NCBI GenBank assembly: GCA_014728425.1
Contig: WJLO01000058.1
Location: 1 to 14,257, forward strand
Direction: 5' to 3'
DNA length: 14,257 nt
Source of the DNA: Minisyncoccota bacterium
GTDB lineage: Bacteria > Patescibacteriota > Microgenomatia > UBA1400 > PJMF01
The notes beneath the pieces were generated by a model. It made no database searches. It was not told the origin of the DNA and saw nothing but the letters and a program-made list of their open reading frames with translations. The translations under genes and the position numbers were made by a program. Below, piece after piece: positions 6,357 to 13,061 of the stretch (within the stretch, counting starts at the first letter, position 1; each line of letters opens with the position of its first letter).

Positions 6357-6362
6357 TCAGCT

Positions 6363-6917
6363 ATGGCATATAATTTTGACCAGCTAAAAAAACAACTTAA
6401 ACAAACTTTAGCTCATCTAAAAAAAGAAATCGCTACTTTAAGAACTGGTCAAGCTAGTATTCAACTACTTGATCCAGTTATAGTAGAAGCTTATGGCAGC
6501 AAACTAAAACTCAATGAAGTAGCTTCGATCACAGTGGCTGATCCAACTTTATTGGTAGTTAAGCCTTGGGACCAGAATTTATTAGAGGCCATAGAAAAAG
6601 CCATTAGTAGTGCTGATCTTAATCTTCATCCCATTGTTGATAAAGAATTAGTGCGAGTGCCGGTGCCAGCTTTAACAGAGGAGCGGCGAAAAGAAATGGT
6701 GAAGATTTTACATCAGAAGCTTGAGGATGGCCGAGTGTTGATTAGAAACATTCGCACCAAAAGCAAGCAAGATATTGAAGCTCAGGAAGGCGCTCCTGGG
6801 GTTAGTGAAGATGATATTGCTTTAGCTTTAGAAAACTTAGAAGACCATATTAAGTCTGCTATTGAAAAGTTGGAAGAGTTGGGAGAGACCAAAGAGCAGG
6901 ACTTATTAAAACTTTAA
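6363..6917 (+). CDS. frr: Ribosome recycling factor
   Basis: RRF works with EF-G to split post-termination ribosomes. The 184-residue protein has the family's usual length and two-domain layout. Domain I is a three-helix bundle built from the N-terminal helix (about 3-30, with TLRTGQAS) and the C-terminal half (about 105-184). The small beta domain II lies between (about 31-104, with YGSKLKLNEVASI and PWDQNLLEAIEKAI). Characteristic motifs are VPVPALTEERRKEMVK and EDGRVLIRNIRTKSKQDIE. No pyrH or tsf neighbours are present, unlike the arrangement common in many bacteria; the gene instead leads a unit with rseP, which starts 10 bases after the stop. The start at 6363 follows a -10-like hexamer by 6 bases. 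Confidence 0.97.
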   Translation: MAYNFDQLKKQLKQTLAHLKKEIATLRTGQASIQLLDPVIVEAYGSKLKLNEVASITVADPTLLVVKPWDQNLLEAIEKAISSADLNLHPIVDKELVRVPVPALTEERRKEMVKILHQKLEDGRVLIRNIRTKSKQDIEAQEGAPGVSEDDIALALENLEDHIKSAIEKLEELGETKEQDLLKL

Positions 6918-6927
6918 CCTCAGCAAT

Positions 6928-8088
6928 ATGTTAGTTTTTATTATTATCATTATTTTATCGTTTTTAATCTTGATTCATGAACTAGGCCATTTTTTAGTGG
7001 CTAAATGGAATCAGGTTAAAATCGAAGAGTTTGGTTTAGGCTATCCTCCGCGGGCAATGAAGTTGTTTAGTTGGCAAGGCACCTTGTTTTCTTTAAACTG
7101 GATTCCTTTTGGCGGCTTTGTCAAGCTAGAAGGAGAAGATGGTCCTAATGATGTTAAACAAGCTGTTAAGCAAAAAGCTCAGCAACTTAAAACTAAACTA
7201 ACCAAAGGAACTCAGCCTTTTTATTTAAAATCGGCACGGGCTCGTTTAGCTATTGTTTTTGCTGGAGCTTTGATTAATTTTATTTTTGGCATGCTGGCTT
7301 TTTCCTTACTGTTTTCTGCTACTGGCATTCCTACTTCTCTGCAGCATCAGCCTCGTATTAGTCAAGTAGCAACTGATTCTCCAGCTGCTCAAGCAAACTT
7401 ACCCACCCAAGCTAATATTACTGGTTTGGAGATTGACGGCCAGTTGACTAAAACTACTACTATTCAAGAAGTACAGCAAGTAGTTGAACAGCACTTAGGT
7501 CAACAAGTTATTGTGTTCACAACAGGTCCTTGTGAGCAATTAAGTTGTCAGGACCAGCAACAGCAGTTTGAGCTTTATTTACGCCCTCCGCAACAGCGAC
7601 CTGATGATCAAGGGGCTATGGGTGTGGTTTTTAGTGATTTTTATTTTAAGTTTTACCCTTGGTATGAAATGCCTATTAGAGGGGCGATTTATGGAGTGAT
7701 GCAAGCTTTACTAATGGGCTGGCTAATGATCACCACTCTAGCACAGATTTTCAGAGACCTAGTTTTTGCTGGTCAAGTTCCTGCTGATTTAGCTGGCCCA
7801 GTGGGCATTGTTGATCATGCCCAACAACAAGATCTTTTAAGCACTGGGTGGCAGGGGTTGTTAAGTTTTGCTGGTATCTTGTCAATTAATTTAGCAGTAA
7901 TGAACATCTTGCCAATTCCTGGTTTGGATGGCGGTCGAGCAGTGTTTATTTTGTTGGAAAAGTTAGTGGGCAAAAGCAAAGTACAGAAAATCGAAGGTTA
8001 TGCTAATTATGGAGGGTTTATGTTTTTGGTAGCGTTGTTGATTTTGATTACTTTAAGAGATGTTTGGAGGATTTTGAGTCATGGCTAA
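6928..8088 (+). CDS. rseP: RIP-type site-2 zinc metalloprotease (M50), RseP family
   Basis: Site-2 proteases cleave substrates inside the membrane, releasing anti-sigma factors or removing remnant signal peptides. The 386-residue protein begins with a hydrophobic helix holding the HELGH zinc/catalytic motif (His17, Glu18, His21), followed by FGLGYPPR. A second membrane segment lies near residues 105-130. A divergent PDZ-like region follows (about 138-215, around VATDSPAAQANL), and a small two-cysteine insert (CEQLSC) lies at its end. The C-terminal half carries further helices and the third-ligand motif NILPIPGLDGGR (326-337, Asp334). It sits between frr and a small membrane-anchored gene and overlaps the latter by 8 bases, so the three probably form one operon. 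No partner sigma or anti-sigma gene is in view, so its substrate is unknown. Confidence 0.94.
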   Translation: MLVFIIIIILSFLILIHELGHFLVAKWNQVKIEEFGLGYPPRAMKLFSWQGTLFSLNWIPFGGFVKLEGEDGPNDVKQAVKQKAQQLKTKLTKGTQPFYLKSARARLAIVFAGALINFIFGMLAFSLLFSATGIPTSLQHQPRISQVATDSPAAQANLPTQANITGLEIDGQLTKTTTIQEVQQVVEQHLGQQVIVFTTGPCEQLSCQDQQQQFELYLRPPQQRPDDQGAMGVVFSDFYFKFYPWYEMPIRGAIYGVMQALLMGWLMITTLAQIFRDLVFAGQVPADLAGPVGIVDHAQQQDLLSTGWQGLLSFAGILSINLAVMNILPIPGLDGGRAVFILLEKLVGKSKVQKIEGYANYGGFMFLVALLILITLRDVWRILSHG

Positions 8089-8335
8089 AAAAAGAACCAA
8101 AAAACAAAAAGCTGCTGCTCAGCGTAAGCGTCAACAAAAACTGCGGCAGCAACGTACTAAAAAGACTAGCCAAGTAAACTCAAGATCTGCCCAATCTGCT
8201 GCAGCAAAAAAGCCAGTTAAATTTCAGTCCCTATTGGGTTATGATATTAAATTATTGTATGCTGATTTAGCCAAAACTATAGCAGTGAGCTTAATAGTAT
8301 TAGTGATTTTATTGTTAATATGGTTAAATAGTTAA
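8081..8335 (+). CDS. Small basic protein with C-terminal membrane anchor, 84 aa, unknown function
   Basis: The first 45 or so residues are very rich in Lys, Arg and Gln (starting MAKKRTKKQKAAAQRKRQQK) with an Ala/Ser linker. A short segment (FQSLLGYDIKLLYADLAKT) leads into a single membrane helix, about residues 65-82 (IAVSLIVLVILLLIWL), ending NS. The shape is that of a tail-anchored protein with a positively charged cytoplasmic part, which could contact RNA, DNA, ribosomes or phospholipids. The start overlaps the last 8 bases of rseP, with GGAGG (8067-8071) as Shine-Dalgarno, so translation is probably coupled. I do not recognise a family. Composition bias makes database similarity hard to judge, but the overlap and Shine-Dalgarno support a real gene. 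Confidence 0.7.
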   Translation: MAKKRTKKQKAAAQRKRQQKLRQQRTKKTSQVNSRSAQSAAAKKPVKFQSLLGYDIKLLYADLAKTIAVSLIVLVILLLIWLNS

Positions 8336-8374
8336 TAGCCAACTTATTTGAAAAATAAAAATTTAGCTACTATT

Positions 8375-8380
8375 TAAAAT
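8375..8380 (+). promoter_or_regulatory. Candidate -10 element of the DUF3048 gene
   Basis: TAAAAT lies 14 bases before ATG 8395. The predicted start site near 8387 would give a leader of only about 8 bases, cutting into the Shine-Dalgarno-like GAAAGG (8384-8389). An upstream TTGAAA (8348-8353) is 17 bases from TATTTA (8371-8376), an alternative -35/-10 pair that would leave the Shine-Dalgarno largely intact. A promoter in this 59-base gap is likely; its exact form is not. Confidence 0.4.
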
Positions 8381-8394
8381 TTAGAAAGGTTTTA

Positions 8395-9588
8395 ATGCCA
8401 AGAAAACATCTATTTATTTTTTTAATTTTATATTTGATCTCTGCTGTTGGTTCGTTTACTGCCTTTTCTTATTTCAAAGGCACAGAATCTGCAGTAGTAG
8501 CTCCAGAAACAGCAGAAACTCAAGACGGAGATTCTGCCTTGGCAATGTTGTTGGAAATCGATCCCAATGCCCCCAAAGATGAAGCTTGTCCTTTAAATGG
8601 TCAATACTTTACCGAAGTTGAACAGCAAGCTTGGGCACAAAGACGACCCTTGTTTGTGATGATTGAAAACTCAGTTGACGCTCGACCTCAATCTGGTCTT
8701 AGTCGAGCAGACATAGTGTTTGAGGCTGTGGCAGAGGGCGGAGTAACCAGATATGGTGCCATGTTTTATTGTGATGCTCAGCGTCAAGATGTGACTATTG
8801 CTCCAGTAAGATCAGCAAGAACTTATTTTGTAGATTGGGCTTCTGGCTTTAATCTGCCTTTGTATGTTCATGTAGGTGGTGCTAATGTGCCTGGTCCTAG
8901 TGATGCCTTGGGTCAGATTGCTGATTATGGTTGGAACATGCAAAATGACCTGAACCAGTTTTCTATTGGTTATCCTACTTTTGTGCGGAATTACAATCGA
9001 CTGCCAGGTAAAGAATTAGCCACAGAGCACACTATGGAAACCAGCACTGAAAAACTCTGGAAGGTGGCTGAAGAGCGAGAATGGACCAATATGTCTCCAG
9101 ATAGGAAATATGGTCGTAAAACCATTGAAGGTAGTGATTGGCAAGAAGGTTATGAGGGCTGGGCTTATGAGGAAGAAGTAGAAAAAAGTGATGAGGTTGG
9201 TCAAGTTAGTTATAACTTCTGGTCTGGTTATAATGATTATTCAGTGAGCTGGCAATACGATGCTCAGCAAGACAAGTTTTTACGCTCTCATGGTGGTGAG
9301 GAGCATGTTGATCTTAATAATGATGAACGCATCGCTGCGGCAAATGTCATTGTGGTTTTCAGCCGAGAAAAAGGGCCAATTAATGAGAAAAAACACTTGC
9401 TTTACCAAACCACTGGCACTGGCCAAGCCTTGATTTTTAAACATGGTCAAGCAATTGAAGGTAAATGGGTAAAAAAAGATCGTGAAGCAGAGTTAACCTT
9501 TGTAGATAGCAAGGGTCAGGAAGTGCCTTTGGCTAGAGGCTTAACCTGGATCTCGGTGATTCCCCAAGGCAATACAGTTGAATATTAA
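8395..9588 (+). CDS. DUF3048 (YerB-like) exported or membrane-anchored protein
   Basis: The 397-residue protein starts with a hydrophobic signal/anchor segment (about 4-27, KHLFIFLILYLISAVGSFTA) with no lipobox cysteine, followed by an acidic linker. The DUF3048 N-terminal domain is recognised from PLFVMIENSVDARPQSGLSR, then ADIVFEAVAEGGVTRYGAMF, APVRSARTYFVDWA and LYVHVGGAN. The C-terminal part (about 270-397) shows the second DUF3048 module: SWQYDAQQDKFLRSHGG, ANVIVVFSREKG, TTGTGQALIFKHGQAIEGKW and LARGLTWISVIPQ. The family is related to Bacillus YerB, a predicted extracytoplasmic protein; its biochemical role is not established. A likely position is the outer face of the membrane. The start follows GAAAGG by 5 bases. 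It has its own promoter region and seems to be a single-gene unit. Confidence 0.88.
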   Translation: MPRKHLFIFLILYLISAVGSFTAFSYFKGTESAVVAPETAETQDGDSALAMLLEIDPNAPKDEACPLNGQYFTEVEQQAWAQRRPLFVMIENSVDARPQSGLSRADIVFEAVAEGGVTRYGAMFYCDAQRQDVTIAPVRSARTYFVDWASGFNLPLYVHVGGANVPGPSDALGQIADYGWNMQNDLNQFSIGYPTFVRNYNRLPGKELATEHTMETSTEKLWKVAEEREWTNMSPDRKYGRKTIEGSDWQEGYEGWAYEEEVEKSDEVGQVSYNFWSGYNDYSVSWQYDAQQDKFLRSHGGEEHVDLNNDERIAAANVIVVFSREKGPINEKKHLLYQTTGTGQALIFKHGQAIEGKWVKKDREAELTFVDSKGQEVPLARGLTWISVIPQGNTVEY

Positions 9589-9601
9589 TTAGTCAATTAA
9601 T
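9584..9601. promoter_or_regulatory. Palindrome 1, candidate operator
   Basis: ATTAATTAGTCAATTAAT is a perfect inverted repeat with 7-base arms and a 4-base centre, overlapping the DUF3048 stop codon. It shares the TTAAYT-N4-ARTTAA design with two more sites at 9645-9673. Being downstream of a stop codon it could alternatively be a weak terminator hairpin. Confidence 0.35.
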
Positions 9602-9644
9602 CGCTGGTTAAACTAAGCTTGGCAGTCAGGCTATTTTTGAGCTG

Positions 9645-9673
9645 ATTAACTAAAAAGTTAATTGTGTAATTAA
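9645..9673. promoter_or_regulatory. Overlapping palindromes 2 and 3, candidate operators of the regulator gene
   Basis: Site 2 is ATTAACT-AAAA-AGTTAAT (9645-9662). Site 3 is TTAATT-GTGT-AATTAA (9658-9673). Both are perfect and both have a 4-base centre; their centres are 12 bases apart. They cover the place where the -35 region of the promoter with its -10 at 9680-9685 should be. A repressor bound here would block transcription, so autoregulation by the encoded winged-helix protein is a reasonable inference. AT-richness raises the chance of coincidence. Confidence 0.45.
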
Positions 9674-9679
9674 GGTTAA

Positions 9680-9685
9680 TAAAGT
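9680..9685 (+). promoter_or_regulatory. Candidate -10 element of the winged-helix regulator gene (leaderless)
   Basis: TAAAGT ends 6 bases before ATG 9692, the same geometry as at frr. There is no Shine-Dalgarno, and no canonical -35; the expected -35 position lies inside the two overlapping palindromes. Confidence 0.4.
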
Positions 9686-9691
9686 ACAACT

Positions 9692-10294
9692 ATGACAACT
9701 CTAAAAGATTTTATGATCTCTAGGGTGCGGGTAAAGTTAATGAAGCTGTTTTTTCAAGATCCTCAAGAGATGTATTATGTTAGGCAGATGACCCGCAAGA
9801 TTAAAGAAGAGATTAATGCAGTGCGTCGAGAGCTTGATCGGATGCTTGACTATGGTTTACTTAAAAGTGAAGAACGTGGTAATCGATTATATTATCGTTT
9901 AAACTCTCGCTATTTATATTTTCAAGAACTTCAACAAATGGTAGCTAAAAGTACTGGCTTAGGTAAAAGAATCCGTCGGGCTCGGCGCAAACTAGGCTCA
10001 TTAAGTTTTGTGATGTTTTCTGGTAAGTTTATTAAAAATGTTGATGTTAATCCTGAAGAAGTTGATGTTTTAGTAGTTGGAGAAGTAGTTTTGCCAGAGT
10101 TAGAAAAACTCATTAAAACAGAGCAAAAAAAACTTGGTCGTGAGATCAACTATGCTGTGTTTAATGACAATGAGTTTGAGTTTAGAAAAACCCGGCGCGA
10201 TCCTTTTATTATGGATATCTTATATGGTTCAAGAGTTATGATTGTTGGTAGTGAGGTAGATTTTGTTAAGCGAGAAATTCCTGGCTTAAAATAG
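9692..10294 (+). CDS. Winged-helix regulator fused to a nucleotidyltransferase-like domain
   Basis: Residues about 5-75 look like an ArsR-type winged helix: helices around KLMKLFFQDPQEMYYVRQMT, a recognition region INAVRRELDRMLDYGLLKSE and a wing RGNRLYYRL. A basic linker follows (GKRIRRARRK, 91-100). Residues about 101-200 resemble a minimal nucleotidyltransferase fold, with SG (110-111) and an acidic E-x-D pair (Glu123, Asp125) in PEEVDVLVVGE, matching the hG(S/G)...(D/E)h(D/E)h pattern only loosely. The glycine context is SGK rather than GS. Catalytic activity is therefore doubtful; it may sense nucleotide or be inactive. The 200-residue gene stands alone between DUF3048 and secD. Palindromes over its promoter point to autoregulation. 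Recognition of the domains is by eye, moderately sure for the winged helix and less for the second domain. Confidence 0.75.
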   Translation: MTTLKDFMISRVRVKLMKLFFQDPQEMYYVRQMTRKIKEEINAVRRELDRMLDYGLLKSEERGNRLYYRLNSRYLYFQELQQMVAKSTGLGKRIRRARRKLGSLSFVMFSGKFIKNVDVNPEEVDVLVVGEVVLPELEKLIKTEQKKLGREINYAVFNDNEFEFRKTRRDPFIMDILYGSRVMIVGSEVDFVKREIPGLK

Positions 10295-10330
10295 TGAGAG
10301 GTTGTTCACAATTCTGCTATTTAGATGTGT

Positions 10331-10336
10331 TAAAAT
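10331..10336 (+). promoter_or_regulatory. Candidate extended -10 element of secD (leaderless)
   Basis: TGTTAAAAT (10328-10336) is an extended -10 (TG-N-TAAAAT). The hexamer ends 7 bases before ATG 10344, so transcription should start at the start codon. A TTCACA (10305-10310) lies 20 bases upstream, too far for a good -35. A TTG at 10302 that would lengthen the gene lies upstream of this promoter. Confidence 0.45.
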
Positions 10337-10343
10337 TACCTCC

Positions 10344-11732
10344 ATGAAACGTCAACGTTCTCAGCGTACTTTAGCACTGATTGCTATTTTAACTTTGATA
10401 GCTAGCTATATTGCTTTACCACCGGTGCTGCCGATTAAATTTAGTTTGGCTGGCAAAACCATTGATACTCAATTTCAACGACCAGTGATTAAGCATAAGT
10501 TTTTTGGCAAGCAGTTGAAGAGCGACTTCCCTCTTAAAAAAGGCTTAGATATTCAAGGCGGCATGCAGGTTACTTTAGAAGCCCAAATGGCAGAGATTGA
10601 TGAAGCAGATCGTGAAGATGCTTTGATTGCTGCTAAAGACATTATTGCTCGGCGGGTAGATCTTTATGGTATTAGTGAGCCCAGAGTGCAAACTGCTAAA
10701 ATGGCTGATTCTTATCGATTAATTGTAGAACTACCTGGAGTTACTGATGCTAATCAAGCTTTACAGCTGGTAGGCACTACTGCTCAGTTGGATTTTCGTT
10801 TACAAGCAACCAACTCAGCTCAACCAACTGCCACTGCTACTGCGTCTGCTTTAACTTTGTTTAGTGATTATCAAGCTACTGGCTTAACTGGTCAACAGTT
10901 AAAAAAAGCTAGCTTACAGTTTGATCAACGCAGTGGTGAACCAGTTGTGGCTTTGGAGTTTAATGAGCAAGGTCGAGAACTGTTTGCCCAGATTACTACT
11001 GAGCATACTGGCGAGTTGCTAGCGATTTTTCTAGATGATTTTCCAGTAATGATGCCAGTAATCTCTACTCCTATTGTTAATGGTGTAGCTCAGATTCAAG
11101 GTGATTTTACTCCAGATCAAGCCAAAAACCTTGCTATTCAACTTAATGCTGGAGCTTTACCAGTGCCAATTGAGATTTTAGAACAACGTAATATTGGCGC
11201 CAGTTTGGGTCAAGCTTCAATAGAGCAAAGCTTAAAAGCTGGGCTAGTTGGTCTAGCTTTAGTGGCTTTATTTATGATGCTTTATTATTCATTTAAGGGA
11301 GTGTTGGCTACTATAGCCTTAATGGTTTATGCGATTTTAACTATTGCAGTATATAAAGTTTTAGGAGTGACTTTGACTTTGCCCGGTATTGCTGGCCTGC
11401 TGTTATCAATTGGCATGGCAGTAGATGCTAACATCTTGATTTTTGAACGCATTAAAGAGGAGCGACGTTTAGGTCAACCTTTAGAACGAGCTTTAGAGCT
11501 GGGCTTTGGTCGAGCTTGGGACAGTATTAAAGATGCTAATTTAGCCACGATCATGACAGCTTTGGTGTTGATTAATCCCCTGAATTGGCAATTTTTAAAT
11601 ACTAGCGGCTTAGTAAGAGGTTTTGGTATTACTTTGTTGATTGGGGTGTTAATTGGTCTGTTTACTGGAGTGGTAGTTAGTCGTAATTTAATGCGGGTGT
11701 TTTTACCAATTTTTTTAAAGGACCAATCATGA
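10344..11732 (+). CDS. secD: Protein translocase subunit SecD
   Basis: SecD and SecF form an inner-membrane complex that uses the proton motive force to help pull proteins through SecYEG. The 462-residue product has an N-terminal membrane helix (about 9-29), the P1 head starting at GLDIQGGMQVTLE (67-79), IIARRVDLYGISEPRV, and five C-terminal membrane segments (from about residue 290), with the conserved AVDANILIFERIKEE. The start at ATG 10344 gives a short basic N-terminus (MKRQRSQR) before the helix. An in-frame TTG at 10302 would add 14 residues and place the start upstream of the best -10, so it was not used. The TGA stop overlaps the ATG of the next gene (ATGA, 11729-11732), which indicates co-translation. 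Confidence 0.95.
   Translation: MKRQRSQRTLALIAILTLIASYIALPPVLPIKFSLAGKTIDTQFQRPVIKHKFFGKQLKSDFPLKKGLDIQGGMQVTLEAQMAEIDEADREDALIAAKDIIARRVDLYGISEPRVQTAKMADSYRLIVELPGVTDANQALQLVGTTAQLDFRLQATNSAQPTATATASALTLFSDYQATGLTGQQLKKASLQFDQRSGEPVVALEFNEQGRELFAQITTEHTGELLAIFLDDFPVMMPVISTPIVNGVAQIQGDFTPDQAKNLAIQLNAGALPVPIEILEQRNIGASLGQASIEQSLKAGLVGLALVALFMMLYYSFKGVLATIALMVYAILTIAVYKVLGVTLTLPGIAGLLLSIGMAVDANILIFERIKEERRLGQPLERALELGFGRAWDSIKDANLATIMTALVLINPLNWQFLNTSGLVRGFGITLLIGVLIGLFTGVVVSRNLMRVFLPIFLKDQS
11717..11722 (+). promoter_or_regulatory. Shine-Dalgarno of the HAD-like gene
   Basis: AAAGGA inside the 3' end of secD, 6 bases before ATG 11729, supports the ATGA-overlap start. Confidence 0.6.
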
Positions 11733-12169
11733 AAACCGTGGTTTTTGATATGCATAATACTATTTATCGTTTTAATCCAGTTTCAGCCAAGCCTGCTGGT
11801 TCAATAAAACCTCAATTACCAGTGCAAGAAATTACTGGAGCTTTAAAAACTTTACTTGACTTTTACCATCAAGATTATCAAGTAGTGATTGTTTCTCGCA
11901 ATGCAGTTAACTATACAGTGAAGATTTTACAACAACTTTTAGTTGATTATCCTGAAGACGTTAGTCAGTTATTGGCTGAGATTGATGTTTTAAGCATGAA
12001 AGATTATGGTAGCAAAAGTGAGGTTAAGGCTTGGAAAAAAGCTTTAAAACCCTATCAACAAATCACTGATATTTATGAAGATGTGCCTGAATATCTGCAA
12101 GTAGCTGGCCAAGCAGCTCAAGAATTAGGGCACAAGCCCAAATTACACGCTAAAGTGAAAAATAATTAA
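11729..12169 (+). CDS. Small HAD-superfamily-like protein between secD and secF
   Basis: The 146-residue protein has the HAD core in order. Motif I is VVFDMHNTIY, with nucleophile-position Asp7 but His9 where the acid/base Asp of DxDxT is normally found. Motif II is VVIVSRN with Ser56. A lysine-rich motif III region lies at SKSEVKAWKKAL (95-106; Lys100 or Lys103). Motif IV is ITDIYEDVPEYL with Glu117-Asp118. There is almost no cap domain. Loss of the +2 Asp suggests weak or altered phosphatase chemistry, or a binding role; this is inference. The ATG overlaps the secD stop and secF starts 2 bases after its TAA, so it is translated as the middle gene of the secD-secF unit. Its substrate is unknown. 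A plain HAD phosphatase with no link to secretion remains possible. Confidence 0.75.
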   Translation: MKTVVFDMHNTIYRFNPVSAKPAGSIKPQLPVQEITGALKTLLDFYHQDYQVVIVSRNAVNYTVKILQQLLVDYPEDVSQLLAEIDVLSMKDYGSKSEVKAWKKALKPYQQITDIYEDVPEYLQVAGQAAQELGHKPKLHAKVKNN

Positions 12170-12171
12170 TT

Positions 12172-13044
12172 ATGAATCTCATGAAGTTTAAACCAGTTTA
12201 TTTTTTGTTGTCATTAACAGTGTTGATTCCTGGCTTGATCTCACTGATAACCTTTGGTTTAAAACCAGCTATTGATTTTACTGGTGGGTCTTTATTGGCA
12301 GTACAGTTTAGTGATCAAGCCCAATTGCCCAACACTCAGCAAGCTCAGCAGTTATTAGCGCCACTTTATCAGTTAAGCAGTGTGCAGGCTTCTGAAGAGA
12401 ACCAGTTAATTTTAAGAGGCAAGCAGCTTAGCAATGAACAAAAAGAGCAAGTTTTGGCTAAGTTAGGCAGTCAATATGGACCAGTAACAGCAGTGCGTTT
12501 TGCTGTTGTTGGGCCCGCTTTAGGTCAAGAGTTGTTAATTAAGACTTTAACAGCAGTGGTGATTGTAGCTGGTTTAATTATGCTGTATGTGTGGAAACAG
12601 TTTCAAGAGTTGAAATATGGAGTTTGTGCTATTTTGGCAATGTTTCATGACTCCTTGGTACTATTAGGTTCATTTAGCTTATTAGGTTATTTTTGGGGCA
12701 TTGAGGTAGATGTGTTATTTGTTACTGCTTTATTAACTACCCTGTCTTTTTCTATTCATGACACCATTGTGGTTTATGATCGCATTCGTGAGCTTAAGCA
12801 AAAAAATCGCCAACAAGATCTAGCAGTGGTGGCTAACACTGCAGTGCTAGAAACCTTAAGTCGTTCGATTAACAACTCAGTAACGATTGTTTTAATGTTG
12901 TTAGCCTTGGTGTTATTGGGCGGCACAACTATTCGCTGGTTTGCTGTAGCTTTGTTAATTGGGGCAATTACTGGTACTTATTCTAGTACTTTTACTGCAG
13001 TGCCATTGTTGTTGCTTTGGGAAAATAAATTAAAAAAAAGATAA
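12172..13044 (+). CDS. secF: Protein translocase subunit SecF
   Basis: This is the partner of SecD in the proton-driven accessory translocase. The 290-residue protein has an N-terminal membrane helix (about 8-27), the FTGGS motif of the P4 domain (36-40, in IDFTGGSLLAVQF), a short periplasmic domain (to about residue 118) and five membrane segments. Signature motifs are FHDSLVLLGSF, SFSIHDTIVVYDRIRE, TLSRSINNSVTIVLML and ALLIGAITGTYSSTF. The His in SIHDT occupies a position that is often Asn. The start at 12172 follows the HAD-like stop by 2 bases with no Shine-Dalgarno; an ATG at 12181 would give MKFKPVYF and is equally plausible. It is convergent with cca, 17 bases away. Confidence 0.95.
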   Translation: MNLMKFKPVYFLLSLTVLIPGLISLITFGLKPAIDFTGGSLLAVQFSDQAQLPNTQQAQQLLAPLYQLSSVQASEENQLILRGKQLSNEQKEQVLAKLGSQYGPVTAVRFAVVGPALGQELLIKTLTAVVIVAGLIMLYVWKQFQELKYGVCAILAMFHDSLVLLGSFSLLGYFWGIEVDVLFVTALLTTLSFSIHDTIVVYDRIRELKQKNRQQDLAVVANTAVLETLSRSINNSVTIVLMLLALVLLGGTTIRWFAVALLIGAITGTYSSTFTAVPLLLLWENKLKKR

Positions 13045-13061
13045 ATACTCATTGTCTAGCA

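Noticed and set aside
10302..10343. Upstream TTG start extending secD by 14 residues
   Set aside because: It lies upstream of the extended -10 at 10328-10336, and the extra residues are unlike SecD N-termini; ATG 10344 gives a basic leader plus membrane helix.
12757..12768. His instead of Asn in the SecF SINDT-like motif as a functional novelty
   Set aside because: I believe this position varies among SecF proteins; not strong enough for a finding.
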